A DNA stretch of 64,000 nucleotides, from positions 102,271,501 to 102,335,500 of the forward strand of contig CM074857.1 of the NCBI GenBank assembly GCA_037501455.1, given 5' to 3'. Below the pieces are notes generated by a model that saw only the letters and a list, made by a program, of their open reading frames with translations, made no database searches and was not told the origin of the DNA. A program made the position numbers and the translations under genes. Below, one piece after another: positions 33,193 through 46,375 of the stretch. Source of the stretch: Lantana camara (lineage: Eukaryota > Streptophyta > Magnoliopsida > Lamiales > Verbenaceae). Position 1 is the first letter of the stretch. Each line of letters begins with the position of its first letter.

Positions 33193-33708
33193 AAATTATA
33201 TTTTTGGTCCTATAGGATTATACCTTTTGCAATTTTAGTCTCATGTCTTTGAAATTAGACATATTTAGTCCTATTAGTTTGAAAAGTTGTTATTCTAGCC
33301 TCATCCATCAAATAATCGATGGAAAATGTATTTTTTTACTGTTAAGTGCAATTTTGGGGAAAAAGTTATTGTTTATTAGGTCGTTTTTTGTGGGAGTTCG
33401 CTTATTAATATCTCATTTTAACATCACATTATCTTAATGAGAGTGATTCAGAGTAATACTTCAAAGTTGATATAAGATGCCAAAATGGGGTATTAATAAG
33501 TAAACTCCCGCAAAAAACAACCTAATGAACAATAACTTTTTCCCCCAAAATGCACTTAACGGAAAAAATACATTTTCAATCAGTTATTTGACGAATGAGA
33601 CTAGAATTGCAACGTTTTCAAAATAATGGGACTAAATGTGTCTAATTTCAAAAATATGGGACTAAAATTGCAAAAGGCTTAAACCTATGAGACCAAAAAT
33701 ATAATTTT
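33193..33708. mobile_element. long inverted-repeat DNA element (about 516 bp)
   Basis: The left arm AAATTATATTTTTGGTCC pairs with the right-end complement AAATTATATTTTTGGTC. The arms continue through TTTTGCAATTTTAGTC, GAAATTAGACA, TTAAGTGCA and TTATTAATA in inverse order over about 200 bp per side. No clean TSD was found, so the class is open. Confidence 0.65.
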
Positions 33709-33790
33709 CTCAAAGTATTAACAACGTCTAGAAATATGAACTCGCTTATTCGACAACGTCGAAAATTCCCAATAAATTAAAAGAAAATAA

Positions 33791-34079
33791 CTAATATTTC
33801 TTCCCACCAAATTGCCTATCCCTTTTCTGAAAAGTAATCAAGGCCTCCACATAATCCTTCTCCTCAAAGTCTGGACAACTCTGTGTAAGCCAACTGCCAT
33901 AGCATAAAGTTGCTGATTTTTTGCTCGCCGCTCATGTGTATCAGCAAATCCGGCGCAGGAAAATCGGCATAGCTCGTCTACATTTCGTCGCCAATGAGAC
34001 TTCATCAATGTCTTCTATTTGTAGCAGTCCATCTCTCACTTTTCCTGCAATGGTTCTTGTTGCATGCATTATGTCATAT
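33791..34079 (-). pseudogene. truncated cis-prenyltransferase pseudogene
   Basis: The minus-strand reading ends with GGKKY and a stop (33793-33791), exactly like the intact gene at 25261. It also keeps readable pieces of the last exon, such as [10 protein letters not shown] and PDLLI. Relative to the intact copy it has lost about 20 bp in the segment coding TELFFSDKN and carries frame changes. It stops abruptly at 34079 where the TRIM element begins, so only the last roughly 290 bp of the third exon is present. It is non-functional. Confidence 0.88.
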
Positions 34080-34268
34080 TGTTGGGTAGCAAACCCATCC
34101 CACATCAGAAGATTGGAGAAAGTTTATCCAATATATAAGTGTTCACCTAACTCAATTAGTATGAGGCCTTTTGGGAGATGCCCAAAAATAAATCCGTGTG
34201 GGCTTGGCCTAAAGCGGACAATATTATACTAATGCGGAGTTGGGATGAAGGTGTACGCGGTCCCAACA
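34080..34268 (+). repeat. left LTR of the TRIM
   Basis: 189-bp direct repeat partner of 34666-34853, with TG...CA ends and few differences from its mate. Confidence 0.88.
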
Positions 34269-34665
34269 AGTGGTATCAGAGCCCAGGTTCAGACTTGTCA
34301 GAGTGGTGGACAGCGTGTTATGTGGAGTTCCCGATATGACAACAAGACCGGAGACCTGCAGGGGTGCCTTGTGTCGAAAGTCTTCCTGGTAAATGGTGGT
34401 CAGGCAGCGGGTCCCGTTGAATGATAACGGCGGTATAAGATGTTTGGCAGGTGAAGTGACCTATGTTTGGCAGGTCAGGTGAAGTGACCTAACAATTGGA
34501 GATCTACAGTTGATGTCTGGTGTCGAAAGTCCCCTTGACATTAAGGAGGTCAGGCGGTGTGTCCTGCAAAGGTGTGTAGCGGCGGTGCAAGATGGTTAGC
34601 GAATCAAATGGATAGACCTTGAAGGGGAGGTCACAAGTAGTGTGGTCTTGGTTTGAGGGGAGGAT

Positions 34666-34853
34666 TGTTGGGTAGCAAACCCATCCCACATCGGAAGATT
34701 GGAGGAAATTTGTCTAATATATAAGTGTTCACCCAACTCCATTAGTATGAGGCCTTTTGGGAGATGCCCAAATACAAATCCGTGCGGGCTTGGCCCAAAG
34801 CGGATAATATCATACTAATGCGGAGTTGGGGTGAAGGTGCGTGCGGTTTTAAC
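34666..34853 (+). repeat. right LTR of the TRIM
   Basis: Second copy of the TRIM LTR. Its end reads CGGTTTTAAC where the left copy has CGGTCCCAACA, and it is cut by the Copia-1 LTR start. Confidence 0.85.
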
Positions 34854-36353
34854 TGTTGGGAATAGTGCCCTGAAAATTCAATTTGTTGAAATTAATTAAA
34901 CTGAATTTACAGTGAGTTGTGAGTATTTCACATATTGATAATTAATGGCGTGTGGTGGTATTCTTATATGAAATGTGTTTCATAGGAAAAGACTTTGAAT
35001 ACTGAAATCACTTGTCATTAAAGTTCTAGTCGGTAAGATAAGAATATGTTTTTATCAAGACTATAACGTGGTTATATAAGATGATTAGTCTTTCGTCATA
35101 GGGAATGGTGATTCCGGTTATAACACGATGATTTTCAATAGGATTGGAAACATCGAACTGGACTACTGAGATTATTCATTTTATACTGCTATCTAAAATG
35201 AATAAAATCTCAGGAAGCATTGTACTCTTAATCCTGATAATATTTCCGCTTTAGACATGTAGTGTTAGTCACTGTAATATACTCGAAGTGAGGTCTTGGT
35301 AACAGGTGGCCAAAATACTTTGTACGTTCGGCGACAACATGAAATGTGCTAAAGAGTTATATTAATCAAGGAATCTGTGACTTTGTTGGGAGGTAAAAGA
35401 TATCCCTGAAATAGATTTACAAAAGTTCGAATTAAGACTTTGGCCAAAGCACTTCCCGTGATACGTCACCGAAGTTGTATGATGAATGTGTTTCATACAC
35501 AGAGAATTTGAATTTAAGGCGAATCAATAAATTTCAAATTGGAAATGAAAAAATAAATGGTAGTAGTTGCAATTTATTTTTCATAGATATCTACATGGAG
35601 GAGTGAAATGCGAAATTAATCTAGATTGAGAAATTCGTGAATAATTTAATTAATTTTAGAGTGCAACAATATTTATTTAGTCGAATTAAATATTTTTAAA
35701 CGATAATTAACTACTATCATGAGATGATAATATATTAACCCGTTTGGAGCTAAAATTAATTAGTCCTGCAGGTCCCCCTGCAAGCCCCAAATTGAAAACC
35801 CGAAGAGAAAATATTAAAAGGAGAAAGAGAAATGAATTTTCAAAGTGTTTGAAAATAGCAAAGAGATTTATTTTAAGAAATAAATCAAAGTTCCAAAGAG
35901 TTGGAAATGCCCGAAATTTTATTTTGGAGAAAATAAAATTTTCATCAAAAAAAAAAATAATTTGATGACGTGGCAGCTGACGTCAGCGGACAGGCGTGAG
36001 GTGGCGTTGATTGGGTGCCAAGTGGCACGTCATGCATATGGCGCAGATTGCGCCGCGTCAGCGCACACGGACTGTCCAGATTAGATCTGGAACGGACCGA
36101 TCAATGGGCCAACGGATTGGGCCAACAGATAGGGCCAGATCAAACCGGACACGTGGCGGAACCAGGATTGGCCACATGTCGAACCGGATCGAACTGGGTT
36201 CGGTCGGACCAGTTCAAGCACAGAAACCCTAGGCCGCGTGCGCCACCTTCAGGTGGCGTGTGAGAGCGCGTTCGACATTCGATCGGCGCGTTCTCGGCGG
36301 CGTTGGACTCGTGGTGATGAGATCTACAACGAAGTCACTTAACGCGCCGTTGG
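34854..36353 (+). repeat. Copia-1 5' LTR, first part
   Basis: 1.5 kb, continued at 45673-46375 after the Copia-2 insertion, about 2.2 kb in total. It includes a 47-bp tandem duplication of a segment starting GTTGGACTCGTGGTGATG (36302); the second copy, at 36349, is the one cut by Copia-2. Confidence 0.85.
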
Positions 36354-38560
36354 TGCTGGGATGCGGCCCAGAACAGTAGCAGTCCGGGACCACATTTTAA
36401 AATTTTTTATTATAATACAAGTATTAAAATATTTCTAAAACATTTTAATACAAAGCGGAAGACTTAGCCGGATCTACTCAAGTATATACATGCAATTGAT
36501 AATAAATTTTAAATCACTTAAGCAGATAAATATCTAACATGCAATTAACAGTTAAGAGCACATAATTTATCATGCTTAAAATAAAATAACTTAAAACTAT
36601 TACCGTACTGCAATCATGGCTATCTAACGGCATTTTTCCAGCTCCTTGCCCACTCGTGAGACCGGCAGAGCTTCCCTGCAATATCCCCAGGGACACCCTC
36701 GGAGTGTGGGCTCCGAAAGTATTTCTCTAAATACTTAGAGAAAAAAAACTTTAAACTAGAAAACCCTTTTCAGGGTTTATTCTCCCAAAATTAGGCGTTT
36801 TATACAAACACCTAATTAAAATTAATTCCAAAATCAATCGGAATTAACTAGGAGAAAAGGGATATGGTTTCAAAGCTATGCTTTAGCCAAAACCTCTCCC
36901 AAAAAATGTTGAATGAGAAATGAGGACCCAAGGCCCCTATTTATAGGGGAAAAACCGAGGGCGTTTCGGTCATTTTGGATTCAAAAGCAAGGGTAAAATG
37001 GTAATTTCACATCCCACTTGCGTGTACAACTTGGACACGAAAACCGAGGATACCACATTAAAGGTCTCTCCACCACGAGTCCAGAGCCGCCGAGAACGCG
37101 CCGTTCCGATGTCGGACGCGCCCTCACGCGCCGCCACAAGGCGGCGCGTGTGTTTTACCCGCGGCTAGGGTTTGGGGATGACGTGGCGGATTCCTGTGCT
37201 GCCACGTGTTCGGGTCTGGCCCTGCCCAGACCCGGTTTTCCGACCCTACCCGGATCCGACCCGAACCGTTGACCGAACCTGACCCGTTTGACTAACCCGA
37301 TCCGATCTCATCTGGGCCGTTCAGGGCGATGACGTGGCGCGATCCTAGCCTTCCACGTGTCGCGCCACGCGGCGCCCAGTCAGCGCCACATGGGACCCTT
37401 CCGCTGACGTGGACCGCCACGTGGACCGCCACGTCAGCTGCCACGTCAGTCCCTCTTTTTTTTTTATTTTAAAATTTTATTTTCTCCAAAATAAAATTCC
37501 GGGTATTTCCAACTCTTTGGAACTTGATTTATTTTCTCAAAATAAATCGCTTGTCTATTTTCAAACACTTTGAAAAATCATTTCTCTTTCTCCTTTTAAT
37601 ATTTTCTCTTTGGGTTTTCAATTGGGGCTTGCAGGGGGACCTGCAGGACTAATTAATTTTAGCTCCAAATGGATTAATATATTATCATCTCATGATAATA
37701 ATTAATTACCGTTTAACAATATTTAATTCCACTAAATAAATATTGTTGCACTCTAAAATTAATTAAATTATTCACAAATTTCTCGATCTAGAATAATTTC
37801 GCATTTTACTCCTCCGTGTAGATATCCATGAAAAATAAATTGCAACTACTATCATTTATTTTTCATCTATAATTTGAAATTTATTGATTCGCCTTAAGTT
37901 CAAATTCTCTGTATGTGAAACACATTCATCATACAACTTCGGTGACGTTATCACGCGAAGTGCTTTGGCCAAAGTCTTAATTCGAACTTTTACAAATCTA
38001 TTTCAAGGATATCTCTTACCTTCCAGCAAGGCCACAGATTCCTTGATTAATATAACTCTTTAATGCATTTCATGTTGTCACCGAATCATACAAAGTATTT
38101 TGGCCACCCGTTACCGAGACCTCACTTCGAGTATGTTACAGTAACTAACACTACATGCCTAAAGACGAAATATTATCAGGATTAAGAGTACAATGCTTCC
38201 TGAGATTTTATTTATTTTAGATAGCAGTATAAAATAAATAATCTCAGTGGTCCAGTTCGATGTTTCCAATCCTATTGAAAATCATCAATGTGTTATAATT
38301 GGAATCACCATTCCCTATGACGAAAGACTAATCATCTTATATAACCACATTATAGTCTTGATAAGAACATATTCTTATCTTACCGACTAGAACTTTAATA
38401 ACACGTGATTTCGGTATTCAAAGTCTTTTCCTACGAAACACATTTCATATAAGAATACCATCACACGTTATTAATTATTAATATGTGAAATACTCATAAC
38501 TTGTGTAAATTCAATTTAATTAATTCAACAAATTGAATTTTCAGGGCACTATTCCCAACA
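36354..38560 (-). repeat. Copia-2 3' LTR
   Basis: 2207 bp, TGTTGGG...CCCAGCA on the minus strand. It contains the promoter core CCCCTATAAATAGGGG near 36945, minus strand. A 60-codon ORF at 36514-36696 is identical to one in the other LTR simply because the LTRs are nearly identical. Confidence 0.92.
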
Positions 38561-41500
38561 ATCTCCCACTTGCCCTAAATTCAATTTGGTTGTACATCTA
38601 AGTCTTATTCCTTCCACATGAGTGTCAAAACTCGTTTTGCACTCTTTTGCGCCAATACTTTAGTGAAGGAATCTTTTAGATGTTTCTCTGAGCCAACAAC
38701 TAGGAAATCATGAAACCAATATATCTAACTGGCTGCTTCTCAAGCTATCATGTATTTGACTTCCATGGCGGTGTAAGCAATACAAGTATGCTTAACATTC
38801 TCCAATCAACGGTCGCTCTTCCTAGAGTATACACGTATTCTAATGTCAAACATCTAGAATACAAATCAGATTGTAAATCCGAATCTTTATACTCTATTGA
38901 AATGAGCTCACCACTGTGGTAGATAAGCATATAATCTCAAATCCTTCTCAAGTACTCCAATATATGCTTTTACTACTACCCAGTATCAAATTCTAGGGTT
39001 TGACTAATATCTGCTGACTTAGACCTATTTATATAATAGACATCTGGCCCTGTACATAATATGACATACATAAAGCTTCCGCTGCGGAACTCTAATCATG
39101 TCTTCTATCTCTTCAGTTGTCTTAGGACACTGATCTCGAGATAGATAAATTCCACATTTAAAAGGTAATGAACCTTCCTTGGAATTTGTCATATTATACC
39201 TTGCCAGCATCTTATCCATATATGTTTCTTGTGATAAACCAATCTCCTTATTCCTATGATCACAACAAAAGTCTGATCCTTGGAATAGCATTGGTCTCAC
39301 ATAGGTCTTTTCTTGTCAAAATGATTTGACGTCCGAATCTTGACCATTGACAAAATTCTTGCATCATTCCCTATGAGCAGAATATTGTTTACGTACAAAG
39401 TGAAAGTGTTACAATGCTATCATGATGTCATTTGTACACTTCATGGTTCATCAGGCAATTATACAAATCCAAAGAATTTAAATTGCCTTATAATTCTGAT
39501 GCTCCATAATTTAGACGCTTGCTTTATCATCACAAAATGATCTATTAAATTTGCATACTATATGCACCTGATTTCTGGCTGTGAAGCCTTCAGGTTATAC
39601 CATGTATCTCTTTTTCTTGAAGTTGCCCGTTCAAGAACATAGTCTTTACATCCATTTATCTAATCTCATAATCGATAATGAGATAAAATGGAGAGGATAA
39701 TGGACTTAAGCATTGTTATAGGCGAGAAGATCTCATAAATGATTTCTTCTTTCTGGGTAAAATCCCTTGCCATAAGCTTTTGCTTTAAAGTCTCTACTTT
39801 TTCGTCCATTTCTCCTTTTATCGTCTTGTAGAACCCAATTGTATCTAATAGGGTTTAATGCCTTCAGGCGCCTCTACAAGTTCAAGACATTGTTAGAATA
39901 CAGATATTCTAACTTAGATTCCATGGGAATTGACCAAACGGTCAGCGTCTATATCTTGTACAGCTTCATTACACGTGACAGGATCAGATACGTTAGATTC
40001 AACCTCTTGGGTTAATCTTAGGTATCTTGTCAACTGTCCTGACAATCCTCCCACTATAATGATGCTCTCGTGTACACGTCTCTACATCACATGTTGTATT
40101 TGGTACATCACATGTATCTAATACATTTTCAATTATCACAGGTTTATGGAAATCAGTATCTAATACTGTTATTTCTTTTAACACTACTTTGCTTCTACCC
40201 TTTGTGGTTATCTATGTAATTATCTTTGAAATATTCACAAACATCTTTTGTGATTTCTCAAATTACAAAATATACCACCTCTTGTTCTTCTTAGGATAAC
40301 CTTAGAACAAGTAAACCTTTGTTCTTTATTCTAACTTGTCAGGATCCATCCTTAACTCGTGGACCAGGCTACCTTAAATCCGAAGATAAAAGATACAGGG
40401 TTTTCACCCTAGCTACAGATCCATCAGTGTTTTAGGAACTGACTTAGATAGAACTAGGTTTGTCGTTTTGTGTGCAAGACCCCAAAACGAAATTCATAGG
40501 GTAGCATGACTCTTCATGAATCTTACCATCATCATCAGAGTTCTATTTCTCCTTTCTGCAATACATCTTTGCTAAGACGTATCTCATATATATAGTTGAG
40601 ATCCAATCTCATTTGAGAAATTCTGTTTAACTCTGAACTTAGATACTTATCACTACTTCGACCTAATCGAAGTGCCTTGATATGTTTTCTAATTTGATTC
40701 TTTGACTTCAGTCTTATATTCTTTGAACTCTTCAACAATTACAGACTTAAGTCTCATCAAATAAACATATATGTATCTAGAGTAATCATTCAAACGAATG
40801 ATGAAATATCCAAAACTTCCTCTTGCTTGAATAATCATAGGATCACATATCCGTATGAACTGACACAAGCAACTTCATGGCTTTTACCTTTTGTCTCAAA
40901 AAGGTTTCTTGGCCATTTTAACCTTCTAAATAGGATTTGCAGATTGATACTATTTTCAAGTCAATAGGACTCAACAATCAGTCTTTGGATCCTATTCAGA
41001 TTCAATTGACCAACAGATAGGTGCCACGAAGAAGTTTTTCTTCTTAGATGGTAGGTCAAGCTTCTTAATGTTAAACTTGAATTAGAGTTTTCATTGATGT
41101 ATAAAACACCATCTTTTATTGTGCCAGAGCAAATAAACCTTTTATTTTGCTTAGTGGTAAACTTTTGTTCAAAACAAACAATTAAACTATTAGTTATCAT
41201 ATAACTTACAGAAATTAAATTTCTGTATATATGGCACGTATAATATTAAAATCCTTTTTCCAAAATACGACTTTATAGTCTTTACTGCTAATACAATTAC
41301 ACTTGTATTATCCCCGAGCAGTAGTTATGTGTTAGCCGTTTTTCAACCTTTCTGGTTGGTTTGAATCTTCGCAACAACTTGCAAATATGATTAGTTGATC
41401 TCAAATTCACATACCAGGAGTCCGGTGAATTTCCAACTAAACATATTTTCAACGAGTAAGATATCTTCATATCTTATCTAAACGGCGTAACAAACAGACT

Positions 41501-43452
41501 GACTACGTATTTTGGATAATTTTCTTTTCCAGTACCCATTACCACCGAAATAGAAACACTTTTCCATTGTCGGATTTGACTTTCTATTTCTGAACCTTCG
41601 ATTGGGAACTTTTCCTTTTTCTTTCTTCCACTTACTGGCTTTCTAGCCCGTGGATATTGATGTCTGATTAAAGAGAACTTTTCCCTTAGTCTATATCACC
41701 CTTTCTGCCACATTGAGGTCGTTCATTGGTTTTAAAAAATTATTTAAAATAATCTTGAACGTTCAAATGACTTAGGCAGAGAGCATAGAATCGTATCCTA
41801 TCTATTAAGATTGTCTCTTTAAGCACAGAGGCTTTCAATCTCATTCAGATTAGCTATCATATTCATAATATGATTATGAAACAGTGATCCTTCAAACATC
41901 TTTAACTGATAACCGTTTTCATGGCTCGTACCTACGTACGACTCTGTCTTCAACACATGTTCTTATCAGTAGACATCTCATGTGTTTGATGCTCAAGAAC
42001 ATTTAAAACAGATATCAGGATATAAGACTAGCCAGATCATCACACTTGATCTATTTAGAATAAACGTCTTTCTAATCCTGACTGGTTGTAGTTTCCGAAA
42101 TTTTCGGATAAGGTTCAGTGAGTACGTAAACTTTCGTGTCTCAATACGATGTCAAGATTCATTACTTAGTCAGCGTAGTTGAACCCTCACTAGCCTATTT
42201 CCTTATAGACATACAGTTTGGAGTGGGCTAAGAGAGATCGTAATTATAAAACTGAAATAAATAAATAAATGCAAGTTATGATTATGTATTTCACTTTCTT
42301 CTGCGTCCAACCAATAAATGAAATCCACGTAAGCATTTTGGTTTACGCAATGGTGACTTAACTAACTGCAGTTGACTCCCCGGAGGCGAGGTCGAAAACC
42401 GCTTAGAAAAGCAAGAACTATTCTTAATTAACATGTCATCTAGGTAACTCTTACCAAACAATATCAATCCACCACGTCAACCCTTGGCCTCTAAGTAAAT
42501 GTAACATAGCTCCGAAGGGAGGTTAATACATTACTTAGTCAAGTGTGTACCATTACCTAGAAGTCCGTACGAGTAGGTCAAGACACTCCACGGAGGCGTG
42601 GTCGAGCTGACTTCCCCGTATTTCATTCTATCCGTAGAAGTCTAATCTTGTATACCGCGAATATATACCCGCCGTAGGGAGTAGTATACATCCACTATAC
42701 TATAGACGGGTAATGGAGGCCGTGAGAATCCAACTCTTTTCATCTCGCTCCCACTTGAATTTTTTTAAAAGGTGTGGATTATCTGTTGATTATCTAATAA
42801 TCACTTTTGGCGTCTCATTGTTGGAAGTAATTAATCTAATTAATACCCTCCCACTAGGATTACTAAATCATATTTAAAATCCCAATAATAATATTTTAAG
42901 GCAATAATAACAATTTATTAATTAGGCCGAAAAATATTAGTCCAATTATGCATCTCTTTCAATCTCTATTAAACATTATTTATTTAATCACATTAAATAA
43001 AATACGCATAATTGTAAATAACATAATATCTCATATTATAATGATCATGCCATAAAATAAAATAATTAAGCATGTTATCATATAATTATCATGCTTAAAA
43101 TTTTAAATGACACAAAATAAATATGCCATAAATTAAATCAATTAAGCATGCTGTTATAATTATCATATAATTATCATGCTTAAAAAAATGGCATAAAGTA
43201 AACATGTTATAAATAAATTATCTCATAATTTAAATCATGTTTACTGATTCGGTAATTAACCAGGAAGATTATTGAAATCGATTCCCAAAAAATTACCATT
43301 CCACGTAAATTCCCAGAAACACTGGAGGGGTCACAAACGGTCCCACTTAAAAACCAGTCTTCTTTGACAGAATTTACGTGCACAGTATCAGCTTTAAAAT
43401 TATGCATCATATCAATGCATGTATATATCTAGAGCACGACTCTGATACCAGT
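38561..43452 (-). pseudogene. decayed gag-pol of Copia-2
   Basis: Recognisable minus-strand fragments include a reverse-transcriptase tail at 39300-39025 (ETYMDKMLARYNMTNSKEG, LPFKCGIYLSRDQCPKT) and an upstream piece around 39830-39560 with DVKTMFLNGQL and a MV-stop-PEGF block. Integrase-like traces lie at about 40930-40560. Stops and frameshifts are frequent, so no protein can be made. The family assignment rests on the order of fragments and the primer site. Confidence 0.8.
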
Positions 43453-45672
43453 TGCTGGGATGCGGGCCCAGAACAGTAGCAGTCCGGGACCACATTTTAA
43501 AATTTTTTATTATAATACAAGTATTAAAATATTTCTAAAACATTTTAATACAAAGCGGAAGACTTAGCCGGATCTACTCAAGTATATACATGCAATTGAT
43601 AATAAATTTTAAATCACTTAAGCAGATAAATATCTAACATGCAATTAACAGTTAAGAGCACATAATTTATCATGCTTAAAATAAAATAACTTAAAACTAT
43701 TACCGTACTGCAATCATGGCTATCTAACGGCATTTTTCCAGCTCCTTGCCCACTCGTGAGACCGGCAGAGCTTCCCTGCAATATCCCCAGGGACACCCTC
43801 GGAGTGTGGGCTCCGAAAGTATTTCTCTAAATACTTAGAGAAAATAAACTTTAAACTAGAAAACCCTTTTCAGGGTTTATTCTCCCAAAATTAGGCGTTT
43901 TATACAAACACCTAATTAAAATTAATTCCAAAATCAATCGGAATTAACTAGGAGAAAAGGGATATGGTTTCAAAGCTATGCTCTAGCCAAAACCTCTCCC
44001 AAAAAATGTTGAATGAGAAATGAGGACCCAAGGCCCCTATTTATAGGGGAAAAACCGAGGGCGTTTCGGTCATTTTGGATTCAAAAGCAAGGGCAAAATG
44101 GTAATTTCACATCCCACTTGCGTGTACAACTTGGACACAAAAACCGAGGATACCACGTTAAAGGTCTCTCCACCACGAGTCCAGAACCGCCGAGAACGCG
44201 CCGTTCCGATGTCGGACGCGCCCTCACGCGCCGCCACAAGGCGGCGCGTGTGTTTTACCCGCGGCTAGGGTTTGGGGATGACGTGGCGGATTCCTGTGCT
44301 GCCACGTGTCCGGGTCTGGCCCTGCCCAGACCCGATTTTCCGACCCTACCCGGATCCGACCCGAACCGTTGACCGAACCTGACCCGTTTGACTGACCCGA
44401 TCCGATCTCATCTGGGCCGTTCAGGGCGATGACGTGGCGCGATCCTAGCCTTCCACGTGTCGCGCCACGCGGCGCCCAGTCAGCGCCACATGGGACCCTT
44501 CCGCTGACGTGGCATGCCACGTGGACCGCCACTTCAGCTGCCACGTCAGTCCCTCTTTTTTTTTTTTTTTTTTTTTTAATTTAAAATTTTATTTTCTCCA
44601 AAATAAAATTCCGGGTATTTCCAACTCTTTGGAACTTGATTTATTTTCTCAAAATAAATCGCTTGTCTATTTTCAAACACTTTGAAAAATCATTTCTCTT
44701 TCTCCTTTTAATATTTTCTCTTTGGGTTTTCAATTGGGGCTTGCAGGGGGACCTGCAGGACTAATTAATTTTAGCTCCAAATGGATTAATATATTATCAT
44801 CTCATGATAATAATTAATTACCGTTTAACAATATTTAATTCCACTAAAAAAATATTGTTGCACTCTAAAATTAATTAAATTATTCACGAATTTCTCGATC
44901 TAGAATAATTTCGCATTTTACTCCTCCGTGTAGATATCCATGAAAAATAAATTGCAACTACTATCATTTATTTTTCATCTATAATTTGAAATTTATTGAT
45001 TCGCCTTAAGTTCAAATTCTCTGTATGTGAAACACATTCATCATACAACTTCGGTGACGTTATCACGCGAAGTGCTTTGGCCAAAGTCTTAATTCGAACT
45101 TTTACAAATCTATTTCAAGGATATCTCTTACCTTCCAGCAAGGCCACAGATTCCTTGATTAATATAACTCTTTAACGCATTTCATGTTGTCACCGAATCA
45201 TACAAAGTATTTTGGCCACCCGTTACCGAGACCTCACTTCGAGTATGTTACAGTAACTAACACTACATGCCTAAAGACGAAATATTATCAGGATTAAGAG
45301 TACAATGCTTCCTGAGATTTTATTTATTTTAGATAGCAGTATAAAATAAATAATCTCAGTGGTCCAGTTCGATGTTTCCAATCCTATTGAAAATCATCAA
45401 TGTGTTGTAATTGGAATCACCATTCCCTATGACGAAAGACTAATCATCTTATATAACCACATTATAGTCTTGATAAGAACATATTCTTATCTTACCGACT
45501 AGAACTTTAATAACACGTGATTTCGGTATTCAAATTCTTTTCCTACGAAACACATTTCATATAAGAATACCATCACACGTTATTAATTATTAATATGTGA
45601 AATACTCATAACTTGTGTAAATTCAATTTAATTAATTCAACAAATTGAATTTTCAGGGCACTATTCCCAACA
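43453..45672 (-). repeat. Copia-2 5' LTR
   Basis: 2220 bp, nearly identical to 36354-38560. A longer poly-T run near 44557-44577 accounts for much of the length difference. Confidence 0.92.
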
Positions 45673-46375
45673 GTTGGACTCGTGGTGATGAGATCTACAA
45701 CGAAGTCACTTCAGAATTCATATCTGCACACGCAAGTGGGATGTGATATTACTATTTTACCCTCGGTTTTTCCCCTATAAATAGGGGTCTTGGCTCTCCA
45801 TTTCTACACACAATTTTTGGGGATGGTTTTGGCTGAGTTTTAGCTTTGAAACCAAGTCACTTTTCTCCTAGTTAATTCCTAATTATTTTGGAATTAATTT
45901 TAATTAGGTGTTTATATATTTAATATATAAAACACTTAATTGCGGGAGGTTAAACCCTGAAAAGGGTTTTCTAGTTTAAAGTTTTATTTTCTCTAGTATT
46001 TAGAGAAATACTTTTGGAGCCCACACTCTGAGGGATTCTCCGGGGATATTGTGGGGAAGCTCTGCCGGTTTCACGAAAACGAAATGAGCTGGAAAAATGC
46101 CGTTAGATAGCCATATTTGCAATACGGTAATATTTTACAATTATATTATTTTAAGCATGATAAACTATATGATCTTAAGTGTTAATTGCATGTTAGTTAT
46201 TTTTCTGCTTAAGTGATTTAAAATTTATTATCAATTGCATGTATATACTTGAGTAGATCTGGCTAGTCTTCCGCAATTGTATTAACATGTTAAAGAAATA
46301 TTTTAATACTTGTATTATATGAACATTTTAAAATGTGGTCCCGGACTGGTACTGTTTTGGGCCCTCCACCCAGCA
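45673..46375 (+). repeat. Copia-1 5' LTR, second part
   Basis: It resumes with GTTGGACTCGTGG directly after Copia-2 and ends CCCAGCA before the primer site. It contains the core promoter CCCCTATAAATAGGGG near 45773. Confidence 0.87.

Larger units (their letters stand above)
34080..34853 (+). mobile_element. TRIM (terminal-repeat retrotransposon in miniature)
   Basis: Two direct repeats, 34080-34268 (189 bp) and 34666-34853, both start TGTTGGGTAGCAAACCC. The first ends TCCCAACA. Two bases after it lies TGGTATCAGAGCCC, the initiator-tRNA-Met primer site, and a purine tract TTGAGGGGAGGAT precedes the second repeat. The 397-bp middle has no coding capacity. The element interrupts the cis-prenyltransferase pseudogene, and its last base or bases are lost at the junction with Copia-1. 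Confidence 0.9.
36354..45672 (-). mobile_element. Copia-2, complete but coding-dead Ty1/copia element
   Basis: On the minus strand, 5' LTR 45672-43453, primer site TGGTATCAGAG from 43450 (initiator Met), decayed interior, purine tract AGTGGGAGAT at 38570-38561, and 3' LTR 38560-36354. The whole is 9.3 kb between exact 5-bp repeats GTTGG (36349-36353, 45673-45677). It lies antisense inside the Copia-1 5' LTR. The two 2.2-kb LTRs differ at only about twenty sites by eye, yet the interior has stops and frameshifts throughout. Confidence 0.93.

Noticed and set aside
36514..43796. Identical 60-codon ORFs at 36514-36696 and 43614-43796
   Set aside because: They lie at the same place in the two nearly identical Copia-2 LTRs, next to non-coding LTR sequence. 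The identity reflects LTR duplication, not a conserved small protein.
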